The notes beneath the pieces were generated by a model. It was not told the DNA's origin, made no database searches, and saw nothing but the letters and a program-made list of their open reading frames with translations. DNA of 64,000 nucleotides from Salvia splendens (Eukaryota; Streptophyta; Magnoliopsida; Lamiales; Lamiaceae): the NCBI RefSeq assembly GCF_004379255.2, contig NC_056032.1, positions 33,589,024-33,653,023 on the forward strand, written 5' to 3'. A program made the translations under genes and the position numbers. This document shows, one piece after another, positions 33,740-45,447 of the stretch (positions within the stretch are counted from its first letter, which is position 1; every line of letters starts with the position of its first letter).

Positions 33740-34008
33740 GGGGGAGACCTTAACCCACTGACTGTCAGAAGCCCATCTCCCAAGGTCTCACACTTGTGCC
33801 TGGGAGATGGAGCCTCACACTTATGCCTGAGAGATGGAAGTATCACACTTATGCCTGAGAGTTGGAAGTAACTACACGACAGCCGTGGGATTCGAACCCA
33901 GCTCATTGCAGCAAGATCTGCCCCTCAGTTGCCACGACAGCGGTGGGATTCGAACCCAGATTCATTGCAGCAAGATCCACCCCTCCGTTGCCAACTGCGC
34001 CGGCGGGC
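33740..34008 (-). mobile_element. tRNA-derived SINE with duplicated B-box unit
   Basis: On the minus strand it starts GCCCGCCGGCGCAGTTGG, an A-box-like sequence, and has a B box GGGTTCGAATCCC. A unit of about 60 bp (GATCTTGCTGCAATGA ... B box ... GCTGTCGTG) is present twice. The 3' part holds three copies of a roughly 30-bp unit with CTCAGGCATAAGTGTGA. No target duplication could be fixed. It would be transcribed by RNA polymerase III if active. Confidence 0.7.
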
Positions 34009-34161
34009 ATAAAATAATGTTAGTCTAGTTTGTTGCGAGAGTAGGAATATAGTAAGTGTTGGTAGGAGATCCTCTCCTCAAAAATGGATATTAGTCTAGT
34101 TTCTTTCCGGCAGAGCTGACTGCAAATCTCCGCTGTAATTCAAGCTCCGCCCAACGAAATC

Positions 34162-35428
34162 ATGGCGGTCGGAGCTACCAGAAAAATATCAGCCGCCTCT
34201 GCCAGGGCTCACACTGAAAATCCAACACCAAAGCTTCTTCTCAAATTTCAGGCAATCATCTCGTTTCCTCAATTTGCACGCTCTCATTTCTATTTTTTCC
34301 GAATTAACGAAATATTGTATGCTTTCGGAATCAACATAAGAATTAGCGATTCATGCGTAGTGTGGACTTGATTTTGTAATTTGGCTATTTGTGTGTTATG
34401 GGGATAATAATGTATGAAAGCTTGTGTGAATCTGATTCTGGTGCAGTAGGTCGTATTTGAGATCCCTCAGTAGTCAATTTCACTATCTATTGTGCAATTT
34501 TAGTTTGGAGTTATGAGAAAACCTTTGCATTTTGGTTGCATGATACTGATTGAATCCACCTATAGAGTCTGATTAGAAAATCTCAGACCTCCATTTGTGG
34601 CTCTGTTGTTATGTTTGATGAAATTTCTTATGGTAATTGATTCAGGGATCCTCATCAAACTACTGTTAGTTGGCTGGTTGGTTTTCTAGCTTGGGCTTAT
34701 CAAGCAGTAAGGCCTCCTCCACCAAAGACAAGTGGCTTGCAATACGGGCCTCCCGTTACCGCATCTAGAGTACAGCTCAAGGACGGGAGGTACTTGGCTT
34801 ACAAGGAGTCTGGTGTGCCGAAGGATGTAGCAAAACACAAAATAGTGTTTATCCATGGATTTGATAATTGCAGGCATCATGTTTCTGCAATGACGGCTAA
34901 CCTCTCCCCTGTAAGGACGCTTCCTTTCACGTTACTTGAAGAATTTCCGTTGATCAATATTTACATCACGTAGAGCTTTGTAGACTGTTTTATTTATGAA
35001 CACAATTGCAGGACATTGTTGAAAGTAGAGGCATATACATTGTTTCGTTTGATAGACCTGGTTATGGAAAGAGTAGTCTTCACCCTACCCGGACTGTTAA
35101 GAGCTTAGCTTTTGACATTGAGGAGCTTGCTGATCAATTGGAACTACAACCTAAATTCTATATTATTGGATTTTCCATGGGTGGACAGGTTGTCTGGAGC
35201 TGCCTTAAGTATATACCTCATAGGTGAAATTCATTTGCGCTGCTTTGTAGATAATGATATCAAGGGCTTTCCATTACATCTATACCTTCTCTGATTGTAC
35301 CAACATATTTTATTTTGAAACTGAGCAGACTAGCTGGAGCTGCTCTATTAACACCAGTTGTGATTGGATATGAAGAGACACTAACACATGGTAATAATTT
35401 GCAACAGGTTTTCAATAGAATTATTTAT
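34162..35428 (+). pseudogene. Alpha/beta-hydrolase gene, C-terminal part missing
   Basis: Exon 1 starts at 34162 (MAVGATRKISAASARAHTEN). Exons 34646-34910, 35012-35223 and 35329-about 35408 join in phase. They encode a membrane-anchor-like LVGFLAWAYQA, then PPPPKT, DGRYLAYKESG, IVFIHGFDNCRHH, SFDRPGYGKSS and the nucleophile elbow IIGFSMGGQVVW, then LAGAALLTPVV. This order fits plant alpha/beta hydrolases. The exons that should supply the catalytic Asp and His are not found before or after the MITE at 35554-36375. Exon 1's donor is uncertain: phase allows GT at 34316, while GC after 34249 would not keep the frame. The gene is probably truncated, or its last exons lie out of view through rearrangement. 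Confidence 0.7.
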
Positions 35429-35553
35429 CTACTATACAAGTCGAGTATTTGAGTAAACACGTAATCAGGCTCATACCAATGTTAATTACCATGGTTATAT
35501 GCATAAAACATTTTTGCCTTTCAAGAAAAAACATTGTAGTACAAGTTGAGTTA

Positions 35554-36375
35554 GGGCACCCGCAACACTGTGCCGTTGCGGTTCCTATGCCGTTCCGGCG
35601 GAACGGTTCCGCGGCGGCACGCATTGCAGGCTCCGTTCCGTCGCCATTCCGTGCTCATGCCGTTCCTATGACGTGTCGCGTTCCGTTGCGGAGGAACGAG
35701 GAACGAAACGTTCCGCCACGTGCCGAGGCGACGTGGCGGCCTCCCATTCGATGCGTGAAGCCCACTCCCGGTGACGCAATAATTCAATTTTTTAAAAAAA
35801 ATTCGAATTTAATAAATAAAAAAAAATTGCAACTGTAATGTGACCGTTTTTTTATATCCGTTTTGTATTTTTTTTATTTTTTATTTATTTATTTACTCTA
35901 TAAATACTCCTATTTCATACTCATTTCAATCACAAACACACATATATTCCTCTCTATTTCCACCCCAATTTTCATCTCAAATCAACTCTGCTTTCCTTCT
36001 CCCAAATTTATTAAAATTGTGTATTTTTATTTTTTTAGGATTTTAATTGTGTGCTTTTTATTTTTTTAGGATTTTAATTGTGTGCTTTTTATTTTTTTAA
36101 GTTTAAGTTGTAATTTTTTTTAATGTTGTGTGTTTTTTAATAAAGTGTGTTTGTTTTTTAATAAAGTGTGTTTGTTTTTTAATAAAGTGTGTTTTTTTAA
36201 TTGAATTTAGTTGGAAATTAAAAAAATGAAATTGAATGAATAGTAATTTAAGGAACGGTTAAGGAACGGAGGGTTGCAGGTTCCGTTCCTTAGTTAAGGA
36301 ATGGAGTAAAAAAGTACAGTGGGGCCCTCAAATAGTGGTTTAAGGAACGGTATAGTAACATCGTTGTGGATGGCC
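35554..36375. mobile_element. PIF/Harbinger MITE, 822 bp
   Basis: Ends GGGCACCCGCAAC and the complement GGCCATCCACAAC, flanked by TTA (35551-35553, 36376-36378). The GC-rich left end is made of GGAACGG/CCGTTCC inverted pieces. It keeps a TATA box (TATAAATA, 35899-35906) and leader-like sequence with no ORF. It follows the last recognisable exon of the hydrolase gene. Confidence 0.82.
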
Positions 36376-36378
36376 TTA

Positions 36379-37142
36379 GTGGTTAGATAGTAAAAATGGA
36401 AAGCTATGCAAGATAGCATCATTAATCATTAGTTTATTCATGTTTTAACCCCTTTTAGGACTTCCAGCCTAGGAAGAAGGTCGGAGTCGGATTATTACTC
36501 ATTACTAAATCCAAGTTTATTTGATGTTTTGAGACAGTGAATTCGGGCCTATTTTATGATAGTAAAAAATATCATAAAATAGTTTTTATGAGATGAATGA
36601 AAATAAAAAATAGTATAATACTCTCACTATTTTACAAGAGTATAAACTTTTGGTTGAGCACGGATTTTAATGCATAATTGGTAAAGTAAAAAAAATGTAG
36701 AAAGAAAAAGTAAAGTATTGTTAATGGAGAATAAGTCTCAACTCATTAGAAAGAAAAAACTTTGAAAATTAGAAAATGCATACTCCCGTGGGATGGACTA
36801 AAAGGGAATGAGTGCATGTTATTGTGGGAATGAGGTATCTATTTTGATGACACTGATGAAGTATTTCAAAAAATTACATAATTTTATTTTTGTAGGAACA
36901 AACGGGCCTTAGAAAAAAGATAATCAACCCCAACTAAAATCAAACGCCAGCGATAAAATCAGCGGTCGAGCCCAACCACCAAAAATGCCAATTAGTAAAA
37001 CCGGTAATTACTACTAAATTCAATCATATTTCTGTTGCCTCTATAATTCTCTTATGCTTCCTACATCCGATCACACTTATATAATCCTTATTCTTCCAAT
37101 TCAACGATTTCCAAAACATCTTCCGTTAAAAATATTCTTATA
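36379..37142. other. Intergenic DNA and promoter region
   Basis: AT-rich DNA. Hairpin-prone TTTTATGATAG/ATCATAAAATAG sequence near 36550 and a TTATATAA near 37077 could belong to a MITE and to the promoter of the next gene. I see no hydrolase exon here. Confidence 0.4.
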
Positions 37143-37874
37143 ATGCCTCAAGTTGATCTGGAAACCCTAGTCGCGGCCTGCGCCGGCGGAGGAAACGACC
37201 GGAAAATAACCTGTGAAACCCTCGCCGACGACGACCCCACGCAAAACGACGCCGTCGTAGATCACGGCAAAGCCGCGTCAGACATCCCTCCGGAGTCGTT
37301 CTGGCTATCGAAAGACGCAGAATACGACTGGTTCGACCGGAACGCGTTTTACGAGCGAAAGGACTCAACTAGAGCCAACTCCAATTCAATTTCAACCCAC
37401 CACGCTGCTGCCACCTCCTCCAATCCCCAGCGGAGCTTCAAGTCCATCATCGGCCTGCCTAAAACCCAAAAAACCGCCTTCGTCGACTCCAAACGCCGCG
37501 CCTGCAAACCGCCCAACATAAGGCTGTTCCCCAAGCGGTCTGGGTCGTCCGCAGGGAAACCGACCCATGAACCGGGTTCACCCAAGGTCTCCTGCATGGG
37601 GAGGGTCAGATCTAAGCGAGGCCGCCGCCAACGATCCAACTCCCTCAGAAAGACAAATGATAAACCGGCTGACAAGATGAAAACCGGACTCTACTCGAAG
37701 GTGATGAGCCTGTTCCGGTCGAAGAAGAAGGCGTCCAGGTCAGGAAGCCGGAAATTGATGGAGAATATCCACGAACCGGCGCGGATAAGCGTGAGAGTGA
37801 ATGCACCGGTTTGTAGCGAACCGCCCGGTTTGGGTGGGATAACCCGGTTTGCATCGGGGAGGCCGAGGAGTTAA
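37143..37874 (+). CDS. Conserved plant protein of unknown function, 243 residues
   Basis: A single-exon frame starts at ATG 37143 and stops at 37874. Recognisable plant-specific blocks are PPESFWLSKDAEYDWFDRNA, FKSIIGLPKTQKT, NIRLFPKRSGSS and GSPKVSCMGRVRSKRGRR. The C-terminus is basic (KVMSLFRSKKKASRSGSRK) and ends in an Arg/Gly/Ser tail. I recall the GSPKVSCMGRVRSKR block from a family of uncharacterised plant proteins but cannot name a function. No transmembrane segment or enzymatic motif is visible. The basic patches suggest nuclear or membrane-surface location, which is inference. Confidence 0.8.
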   Translation: MPQVDLETLVAACAGGGNDRKITCETLADDDPTQNDAVVDHGKAASDIPPESFWLSKDAEYDWFDRNAFYERKDSTRANSNSISTHHAAATSSNPQRSFKSIIGLPKTQKTAFVDSKRRACKPPNIRLFPKRSGSSAGKPTHEPGSPKVSCMGRVRSKRGRRQRSNSLRKTNDKPADKMKTGLYSKVMSLFRSKKKASRSGSRKLMENIHEPARISVRVNAPVCSEPPGLGGITRFASGRPRS

Positions 37875-38127
37875 ATCTAGCTGTGAGGTGATACAATTAC
37901 AAAGTCTTTGTGTAGATTGGAATATTGGAGTTGTTGGCACCCTTGCACAACTGTTTCCAGATATGCCATTTTCTTGACGTCTTTCGTTTTCTTTTCTTTT
38001 TAAAAATGTTTGTTTATGGTAAGATTTTTGAGTTGGTAAATATAGGTAAGGGTTATCAAATTATATATGAGCGGTGTAAATATACTTTTTTTTATGTTGA
38101 GTTGTTATTTCTATTCTCTACCTGAAT

Positions 38128-38318
38128 CAGGGGCGGAGCCAGGATTTCAATTCGACAAGGGCAAAAATATATCTAAGAAGAAATTTTAAAAGTTTGAGAT
38201 GGGACATTTGTAAAGGAAATCAAAAAATTTTAAAAATTACTTCAAGAGATAATACTACATGAAATATATTGAGGAGGGGCAATTGCCCCTTATCCCCCTC
38301 CTAGTAGATCCGCCCTTG
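38128..38318. mobile_element. hAT-type MITE, 191 bp
   Basis: Ends CAGGGGCGGA and TCCGCCCTTG are near-inverted. Flanks ACCTGAAT (38120-38127) and ACTTGAAT (38319-38326) match at 7 of 8 bases, the hAT duplication length. Confidence 0.8.
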
Positions 38319-38396
38319 ACTTGAATCACCATTCACGTGCAGTGCTTCAAATTAGCCATTATATATAAAAAAGGGATCTTGTTTGCATGTTATATA

Positions 38397-38908
38397 CTTC
38401 CTCCCTCCGTCCCATCTCAATTGATTGATTGTTTTTCGTCACGTGTTTGTAGAAAATGATACTACCTTCGTCCCACATTAAGTGTCACATCAGTGTGGGC
38501 ACGGATTTTAAGAAATATAAAGAAAAATGAGTTAAATAAGTTAGTGGACTATGAGTCTCAATTATATATATTAGTTTTATAATAAAATGTTAGTAGAATT
38601 GGTTGGTGGAATGTGGGGGTCTACTTACCATTTATATTTTATGGTAAAAGTGAAATTAATGTGACTCTTATTGTGGGATGGACAGAAATGGTAAAATGTG
38701 ACACTTAATATGAGACGGATGTAGTAATAAATAGTTAAAGTGGATAGAAAATAAAGTAAGTAAGATAATAGTGTAGATACGACTTTCTTCTACCTTATTC
38801 TCTCTTACTTTACTTTCTCTCCACTTTAACTATTTATTATCATCTTTGTAAAACAACGGAAAAAAAGAAATCAATTACTTGAGCTGGTCTGGGAGAGAGG
38901 GAACACGA
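38397..38908. mobile_element. Stowaway-like MITE containing a second MITE
   Basis: Left CTTCCTCCCTCCGTCCC and the complement of right GGTCTGGGAGAGAGGGAA are inverted. Inner arms AATAGTTAAAGTGGATAGAA and its complement form a hairpin. The element at 38462-38724 is inserted in it. Confidence 0.6.
38462..38724. mobile_element. Stowaway MITE, 263 bp
   Basis: Terminal inverted repeats CTACCTTCGTCCCACATTAA and, from the other end, CTACATCCGTCTCATATTAA, flanked by TA on both sides. Confidence 0.75.
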
Positions 38909-39494
38909 TTTTACATCTTAAAATTATATTCATCGTTTCTATCTATTTAAAGGGGTTGAGATTTTAGATAAATTTACCAAGAAAATGTTTTTGACGTTTT
39001 GCCAGGCTTGCAGTTGGACACATTATAATTGCTTTGACCGGCTAGAACGATCCGGGATTTTTTTCGCCCTATCATACTAATTTTGATTTAGATATTGATT
39101 ACTTTACAATAAATTAGTCTATCTTTCGTTAACTATCTAAATTCAAACATATTCACACACCATATATGACTAATGAATACTACCCCGGATTAAATGTTCC
39201 AATTGACTCAATATAATTTTAAGAATATATAAAAGATAATAAGTGAAAATAAAGTATTGCAATGTTAATATAATAAAATAGTGATGTGAGATTTTATGAG
39301 ATTTTGTTTTGTGTGTTAAATGGAGAGAGAAATATATATTTGTAAATTAATGTGACAAAGAACTTTTCTAAAAATTAAATGTGGCATCTTTTGTGCGACA
39401 AACTAAAAATAAAATTGTGACATCTACCTTGGGACAACGAGAATATTAATTTAGTGAGTTGGTGGAATTTACCGTCTATTTAGCAAAAATAATA

Positions 39495-39666
39495 CTACAT
39501 CCTCCGTCTATCTATCGTTGAGTCACATTTCTTTATTATTTCTCCTACTTTATTCTATCTTCATTTCTCTACTCTATTCAATCTTCTACTTTAACTATTT
39601 CAAAACAATTCTTTTAAATCTCGTGCCTAAAGAAACATCTCTATTACAGAAGGACGAATGAAGTAG
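39495..39666. mobile_element. Stowaway-like MITE remnant
   Basis: Left CTACATCCTCCGTCT and right GGACGAATGAAGTAG are imperfectly inverted. A TA precedes the left end. Confidence 0.5.
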
Positions 39667-41200
39667 AAGTAATAAGTTAGTAGATTATAGTGTCCACAGT
39701 AAAAGGAAAGAATAATATTAACGCAGAGCAAATGAAACTAAATTAATTTAAAAATTGCGATGATCCAATTTTTAGCTGAGGATGAACTTACTAAAATTGA
39801 AATCAAGAAATGAATAGTAAAACTACACATGTAAGTATGTAACTTATGAGAGAATCGTCGCATATTGTATCAAATTCTGAAATTGAGAAATAAATAAGGG
39901 CATTAATAAAAGATTCCTATATAGAGATAGGTCGGCACACAGAAAATAAAAGTAAGGGCAAGGATACACAGATTTCTCCCACGTTAATACAAGAAAAATA
40001 ATCTTCAACATGAAGCATCTTTTTCTTCTTTTACATTTATAATGAAATTTAAAAAATTAGGAAAACTTGTTGACTAATTACTTAATTAGGTGCTTAATCA
40101 TCTTTCATTTTCCTCTAAATTGTAGTAGTCTTCACGGTAGGTATAAGATTAATGCAGTAAACATGAGCTTATCTTCAAAATCAATATCGTAAATAAAGGG
40201 TAATTGAATCGAGATTGAGTAAAGTTTCATCCGATTCAAGATTGACTGACTTACAATTGAATCAGACTCATGTTTAGTTTATCAAATAGGTCGAAGACAT
40301 GTGAATCTAATCGATCACAGAATAATATATTAACTAAACTTATAATTAAATTTAGCAAAATAAATATTATTGTACTCGTTTATACTCCATATAACATATT
40401 AAATGGTCGTTAAAATCTCGACTAGCTAGTGTATTTAAATTCAGGTGAACTTATTGATACTACAAAATTTAACGTAACTAATTAAATTGCATCTCAACAA
40501 ATCAAAACAGAATCACCAAACAAACTCTAAATATTAGTAGGACTAAAAACTCCTAAACTCGACTCATTAAATATAATGAACGATCTTCAATTGCGAATAC
40601 GATGATTTTGTGCCAGCTCGAATGTCAATTCTTTACAGATTACATTATGAGAAAAACATTCAGCAGTTCAGTATACCAAATGGCATTATTACATAATTAC
40701 CTTAAAAATCATGCAACTGAATAGTATATTTATTGATATTATTGACTGGAGGTATAGTGTGGTGCTTTCAATCAATCAATACATTTTTTAAAAATAATAA
40801 TAAAACCAGACAAAGGAAAAATTATGACCCAAACATTACTGTTCTTGACTTTGTCATGGAACGAGATACCGCATGATAGATTTAAATGAAATACATGATA
40901 AATTAAGGGCATGTTTATTTATTAGGATTTATTTAGGAAAAGAATTTGATTTTTTAAATTTTCATTTGATTTTTAATTAAATTAGAAAAGTAATTAAAAT
41001 TCTGAAAACAAAAAATATAGTACTACTACAAGTTTTCAGGATTCTGATTCTCCGATTTTTTAGGTATTCTTTTTCCCATGTTTTAGAATTCTTGTATATG
41101 GAGATGGATCATGATAGAATTTTTCTTAAATCAGAACTACAAAACTATATCATTTCGCAAATATATTGATATCAGTTGTCATCATAAAACATATTCCCTT
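39667..41200. other. AT-rich intergenic DNA
   Basis: No supported gene. Short remnants of MITE-like sequence are possible near 40910-41110, without clean ends. Confidence 0.5.
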
Positions 41201-41235
41201 TGTCCCACAAGAGTATGCACTTTTGGCAATAGAGA

Positions 41236-41510
41236 GGCCAGTTCATGACCGGGTTCAAAGGCACACACCCGATGATCATTCTCGAAGCCATTGCTGACCA
41301 GCCGATGTGTATTTGGCATGCATACTTCGGTGTAGCCGGGTCGAACAACGATATCAAAGTTCTACAATCGACGCCCATCTTCAACAAGCAATGCAGGGGT
41401 TTGGGCCCGACTATCGACTTCAAAGCCAACGACAACCAACATTATATGGGCTACTATTTGGCTAATGGGGAATACCCGATGTGGTCCGTATTTTTTAGGA
41501 GGATCAGATA
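41236..41510 (+). pseudogene. PIF/Harbinger transposase fragment
   Basis: The frame encodes HPMIILEAIADQPMCIWHAY, FGVAGSNNDIKVLQSTPIFN and MGYYLANGEYPMW. This is the central part of the Harbinger DDE transposase, where SNNDI holds the second catalytic Asp. The N-terminal third and the C-terminal Glu region are missing, and no Harbinger termini flank it. The fragment is stranded without its element. Confidence 0.85.
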
Positions 41511-41950
41511 CCCAGCAGAGCCGAAGAGAGCTTACTGGGCGCAATAGCAAGAGGAAAAACCTCATCTGTGACCAAATTATCAAATATCGATTGTTTAACA
41601 TAGGAATTTGAGCTTTTAGTGGTTGTTTGGTGGCTATGTTAGAGAAAGTTATAAGCTTTTATCTAGCTTTAACAGTGTGTTTTGTGTTTATATTTGCTTT
41701 AGTTAATAGCATATGTTACTTTTATGGCCCAGAGAAGCCCGCCTTAAAGTCTGTTAATTAACCTACAATTTTGGTAGGTTTCACTAACAACTTTGAAAAC
41801 TGAATCAAGATAATGGAATAAATTACTAAATTGTCCATCTTTCCCGCTCACAATTTATGCATGCATATTGTTAAGGTTATTTTAGTCTATATAAAATTTA
41901 ACATCATATTTTATCTTTGTACCAAACCTTGACTAAAAATATTTAAATTT
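41511..41950. other. AT-rich DNA between transposase fragment and Athila-2
   Basis: Nothing recognisable is seen. Confidence 0.5.
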
Positions 41951-43325
41951 TGATGCACTTTTTATTAGCACTATAAATACATGTAAGTATATATAGTAGG
42001 AATAGTATAGCTAAAGGTCAGTACCGGATATTGATCACGGGGAAAACAATCACAAATTGGCTACATTCTACTAAAACTCAATTACTATTTGGAAAACCAA
42101 AAGATTTTAAGAATTTTGAAAACAAAGAACAATTTGAAATCAATATACAACTAGATGCAAATAAATCACGAAGATAAAAGTATAGAGATAAGGGAATTTC
42201 AGGGATGTGCTTTCACAGTTATGGTTATACAAGTTCCAACTACAATACCCTAACACAGTTCTTACTTTGATAGGACGAGTCACCTAGTTTATGCTCATGC
42301 GATACAAACGTTGATTACTAGCAGTAGGGTTGTCAATCCTAAATATGTAACTCCTAAAAGCTCCTAAGACCCTTGAAAAGTCCTCACTCTCAATTAACAG
42401 TGTCGTTTTAAAGGAAGCTTATTGTAGTGTCTACTAAGTGGATCTAACTCGCCAACCTCCTCTCACGATTATGTAGCAAGTTATATTAAATCATCCACGA
42501 TTGTGTCACTAAATCATGAAGCATCATTATTCACTTAGAGAAGAAACAATGTAAAAAACAAAACGGATATTAAATAGAAAAGGAATTGTATAACCAAAGT
42601 CGTTACTAACACATCCCTAGAATCCTATGAATTTAGTTACACGTGATGTAATAATCTAAAGACATAGATTGAAGGGAAAACAATTGGAACATAAAACTAA
42701 AGCAAATAAAACCCAAAGGTTGAATCCTTGTAGCTTTGATGCTCTTGAATCCTTCTTCAACTCCTTGCACAATGAAGCACTCTAACTTTTAATCTCTAGA
42801 AAATATGTTGCAAAAAGAGGATCTCCAATGATGAAGCTTGAGGGGGTATTTATAGGGAAAAAATCGCCTCTCATCAAATAAGGAAAATGGTTGCAAAATA
42901 TGGTAAATCTTGGAGAGAAATTAGGGCAAATCTGCTCGCCGCTCTTTTGTGGCGGACCGCCGCACCTTGGCCGGCGGTCGCCATGTATTGATCCGAGGCT
43001 TCTGACTCTTGGGTGGCGGTCGCCACGCATCTCCCGGCGATTGTCAGGCGTGTCTTTATTCCTTGCACAGATTTCCCGAAACGGACCGCTACAGAAGTGG
43101 CGGTCGCCGGCAGTGTTGCGGCGGTCGCTGGACGCTACCTGAAACTCCAGATTTCCTACTTCGCGTTTTGACTCCCTTTTTAGGCTCAAATATGCACATT
43201 TCTCACAAAACATGTCAAAATACCAAAATGTATAAAATATGCAAATAATGGACATGTAATGCAACTTTGACATTAAAAACGGACCAAATAATAGCCTTAA
43301 AACCATGCAAAATTCGAGCGTATCA
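41951..43325 (-). repeat. 3' LTR of Athila-2
   Basis: Direct copy of 48010-49383 with scattered differences. GC-rich GGCGGTCGCC-type short repeats lie near 42940-43130 in an otherwise AT-rich LTR. Confidence 0.9.
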
Positions 43326-45150
43326 ACTCCCCCAAACTTACATTTTTATTTGTCCTCGAACAAAACAGTAAAGACACAAGAATAGACGCACAGAATGCAC
43401 AAGGACTAGACGTCGTAACTGCCTCAAAAGATGAAAGAATAGATCAAGCATGAATTAACGCAATCAAATCAAGCAAGGCTTATTAGTGCACTTTCATTAC
43501 TAGCTCGTGGAACACCTTAAATTCATGCACTCACATGTGGTAAACTCCCAAAGATGGGAAGTGTATTTATCTCTCACTCTCAAAGTGTATATGTCAAAGT
43601 GTATAAGCACTCAAATCATGCATCATGCAAAGTTTATCATAGGTTTGCTCAAAGTCTAATCCCTCCTCTACTAGATGTGATTAAGCATCAAAAGTCCGAA
43701 AGGTCCTTATTTTTTGTTGTAATGTAGGCTCTTTGGTAGACGGGGAATATTTGGCTAAAAAGTGACTTCAAAATAAAATATCCCAAGTAGAGTTAAAATG
43801 ACTCCGCTTTTCTAATAACCCAAGACACTTATAACACTTATTTTTCTCCTTCAACTTACTTTCCAATCCTTTCATTTTTCTCTATTCTCTTCACAACCTT
43901 TCTTTCTTTTTCTTTTTCTTTTTCTTTTTCATAAGCATCCTTTCTAAGATCAAGCATATATTTTGAAATTTTCTATTTCATAACTTGCACTTTTCTATAT
44001 TTAGGCACACTACTTTTTATAACTTTCCTCCTTATCTCTCCAATTCCTTTACAGAAGATATCAAAACTAATTATACTAACCCAAGGAATTGTCGCCATTT
44101 GTTTGGCTTCCAAAGAATAGGCTTAAAGGCTCAAAATTGGCTCCAAGGGAAAAATTTGAGAGGGTTGAAAATTTTGGGAATAAAAGTAGCTAAGAAAAGA
44201 TGACCTAACATCCTCCTAAATCAACTTAAACACTATGTAAACTTAGGCAGGCTAGGAGTAAGTTCTAGAAACATATACATGAATGCAGATAAATCACAGA
44301 ATAAAGAATTTAGGCTAGAATCTCACAAGGTATAAGCATGATTCAAGGCGAACAAACAATTCACTAATTATGCACCTTTTCACCAAACCATCATATCAAA
44401 ACATCAAGCCATACTTAAACATAGATGGAATTAAATATCATTGGCAACTCGGTCTAATGTGTCCCTAAGTATGCGTGTTTCTAAGTTCTTCATTTTAAGT
44501 TCATGACATGGATTCAAGAAAATTCACCTTTGGGATTTTAAAACAAAAATAAAAACCTAGACCAAAAACCTAGACTCACGGTCTCACACTTCATCCCCCC
44601 AAACTTATTTACAACAAAGTGTAAAATAAGTTTGTAAAGTCGGTAGGGACGTGAGTAAACTACTAAAAAGAAAAACATACCTTGAAATTTTTCGCGTAGT
44701 GGCTGGGCGGGGCAAAAATTCAAAAAAATTCGAAAAATTGTGGTTGGAGTGCGGTGAAAGGCCAGCGGGCCGCTGTATGCATCCATCGGTCGCTGGGAAA
44801 AGTCAGAACAGTTCCAGTGAGCAGCCAGCGGGTCGATGGTTGTAGTCCAGAACCTGCGAAGAATTTCAATCTACACAAAAATAAAATTAAACTCAAAAAT
44901 AACTTAAAAACTCAAAATAAATGGTTGGATTGCCTCCCAACAAGCGCTTGTTTTTCGTCTTTAGCTTGACGTTCTTTGAAGCTCATGAGTTATCCCCCAT
45001 TGTGGGAATTCCGTTGGAATGCCTTTGTACCAACACTCTTAGTCTTTGCCACCGCGAATGGGACTAACTTGTTGAGAACTTTCTTCCACCATTTGTATTT
45101 CCCATTGGTAGTTTTGATGACATAAACTTCAGGGTCGACTAGAGATGGAG
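43326..45150 (-). other. 3' non-coding region of Athila-2
   Basis: It follows the protease region on the minus strand. Near 45110-44930 decayed sequence reads like KWWKKVLNKL and ERQAKDEKQALVGRQ, the usual end of the Athila first ORF region. The rest is AT-rich with a CT-rich run (43840-43940). Confidence 0.55.
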
Positions 45151-45151
45151 T

Positions 45152-45447
45152 CTACTTCCTTTTCTTGGGTTTTTCCTGCAAGGGAGCCTTACTTAACGTA
45201 GGCTTGCTCTTTTTAGGAGGTTGAGGTAAAGTATTAACAATGAAAATAGAAGGGTTAGAAAGATCTTCCCCTTCTAGTGGCCTATAAGGCTTCGACATGT
45301 CGGTCATCATGACCACCCTGCATTCATGCTCCATCTTAGCTTGTTGCGCCTCTTCATACTTAAGCATCGCACTCTCGATGTAGTAAGTCGACTTTCCGCC
45401 ATGGTCACTTATTGTGATTTCTCCTCCACCTACATCGATAAGAGCTT
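45152..45447 (-). pseudogene. Athila protease region, C-terminal piece
   Basis: Minus-strand frame with KALIDVGGGEITISDHGG, then MLKYEEAQQAKMEHECRVVM and a basic end. This follows the protease RPFL..A(K)ALIDV block in Athila elements. Its N-terminal part is cut at about 45448 by inserted DNA. Confidence 0.65.

Noticed and set aside
33438..33761. Plus-strand frame at the right end of the Harbinger element
   Set aside because: It is produced by the GC-rich terminal repeats and runs antisense to the ORF1 leader.
33880..33960. A real tRNA gene
   Set aside because: The GGTTCGAATCC box is present, but there is no foldable anticodon arm and acceptor stem, and the unit is duplicated as in a SINE.
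37138..37675. Minus-strand frames opposite the 243-residue gene
   Set aside because: They are shadows of a GC-rich coding exon; the plus frame has the conserved motifs.
42782..43306. Frames of about 80-174 residues in the Athila-2 LTRs (also 48840-49331)
   Set aside because: They occur identically in both LTR copies and match no protein features.
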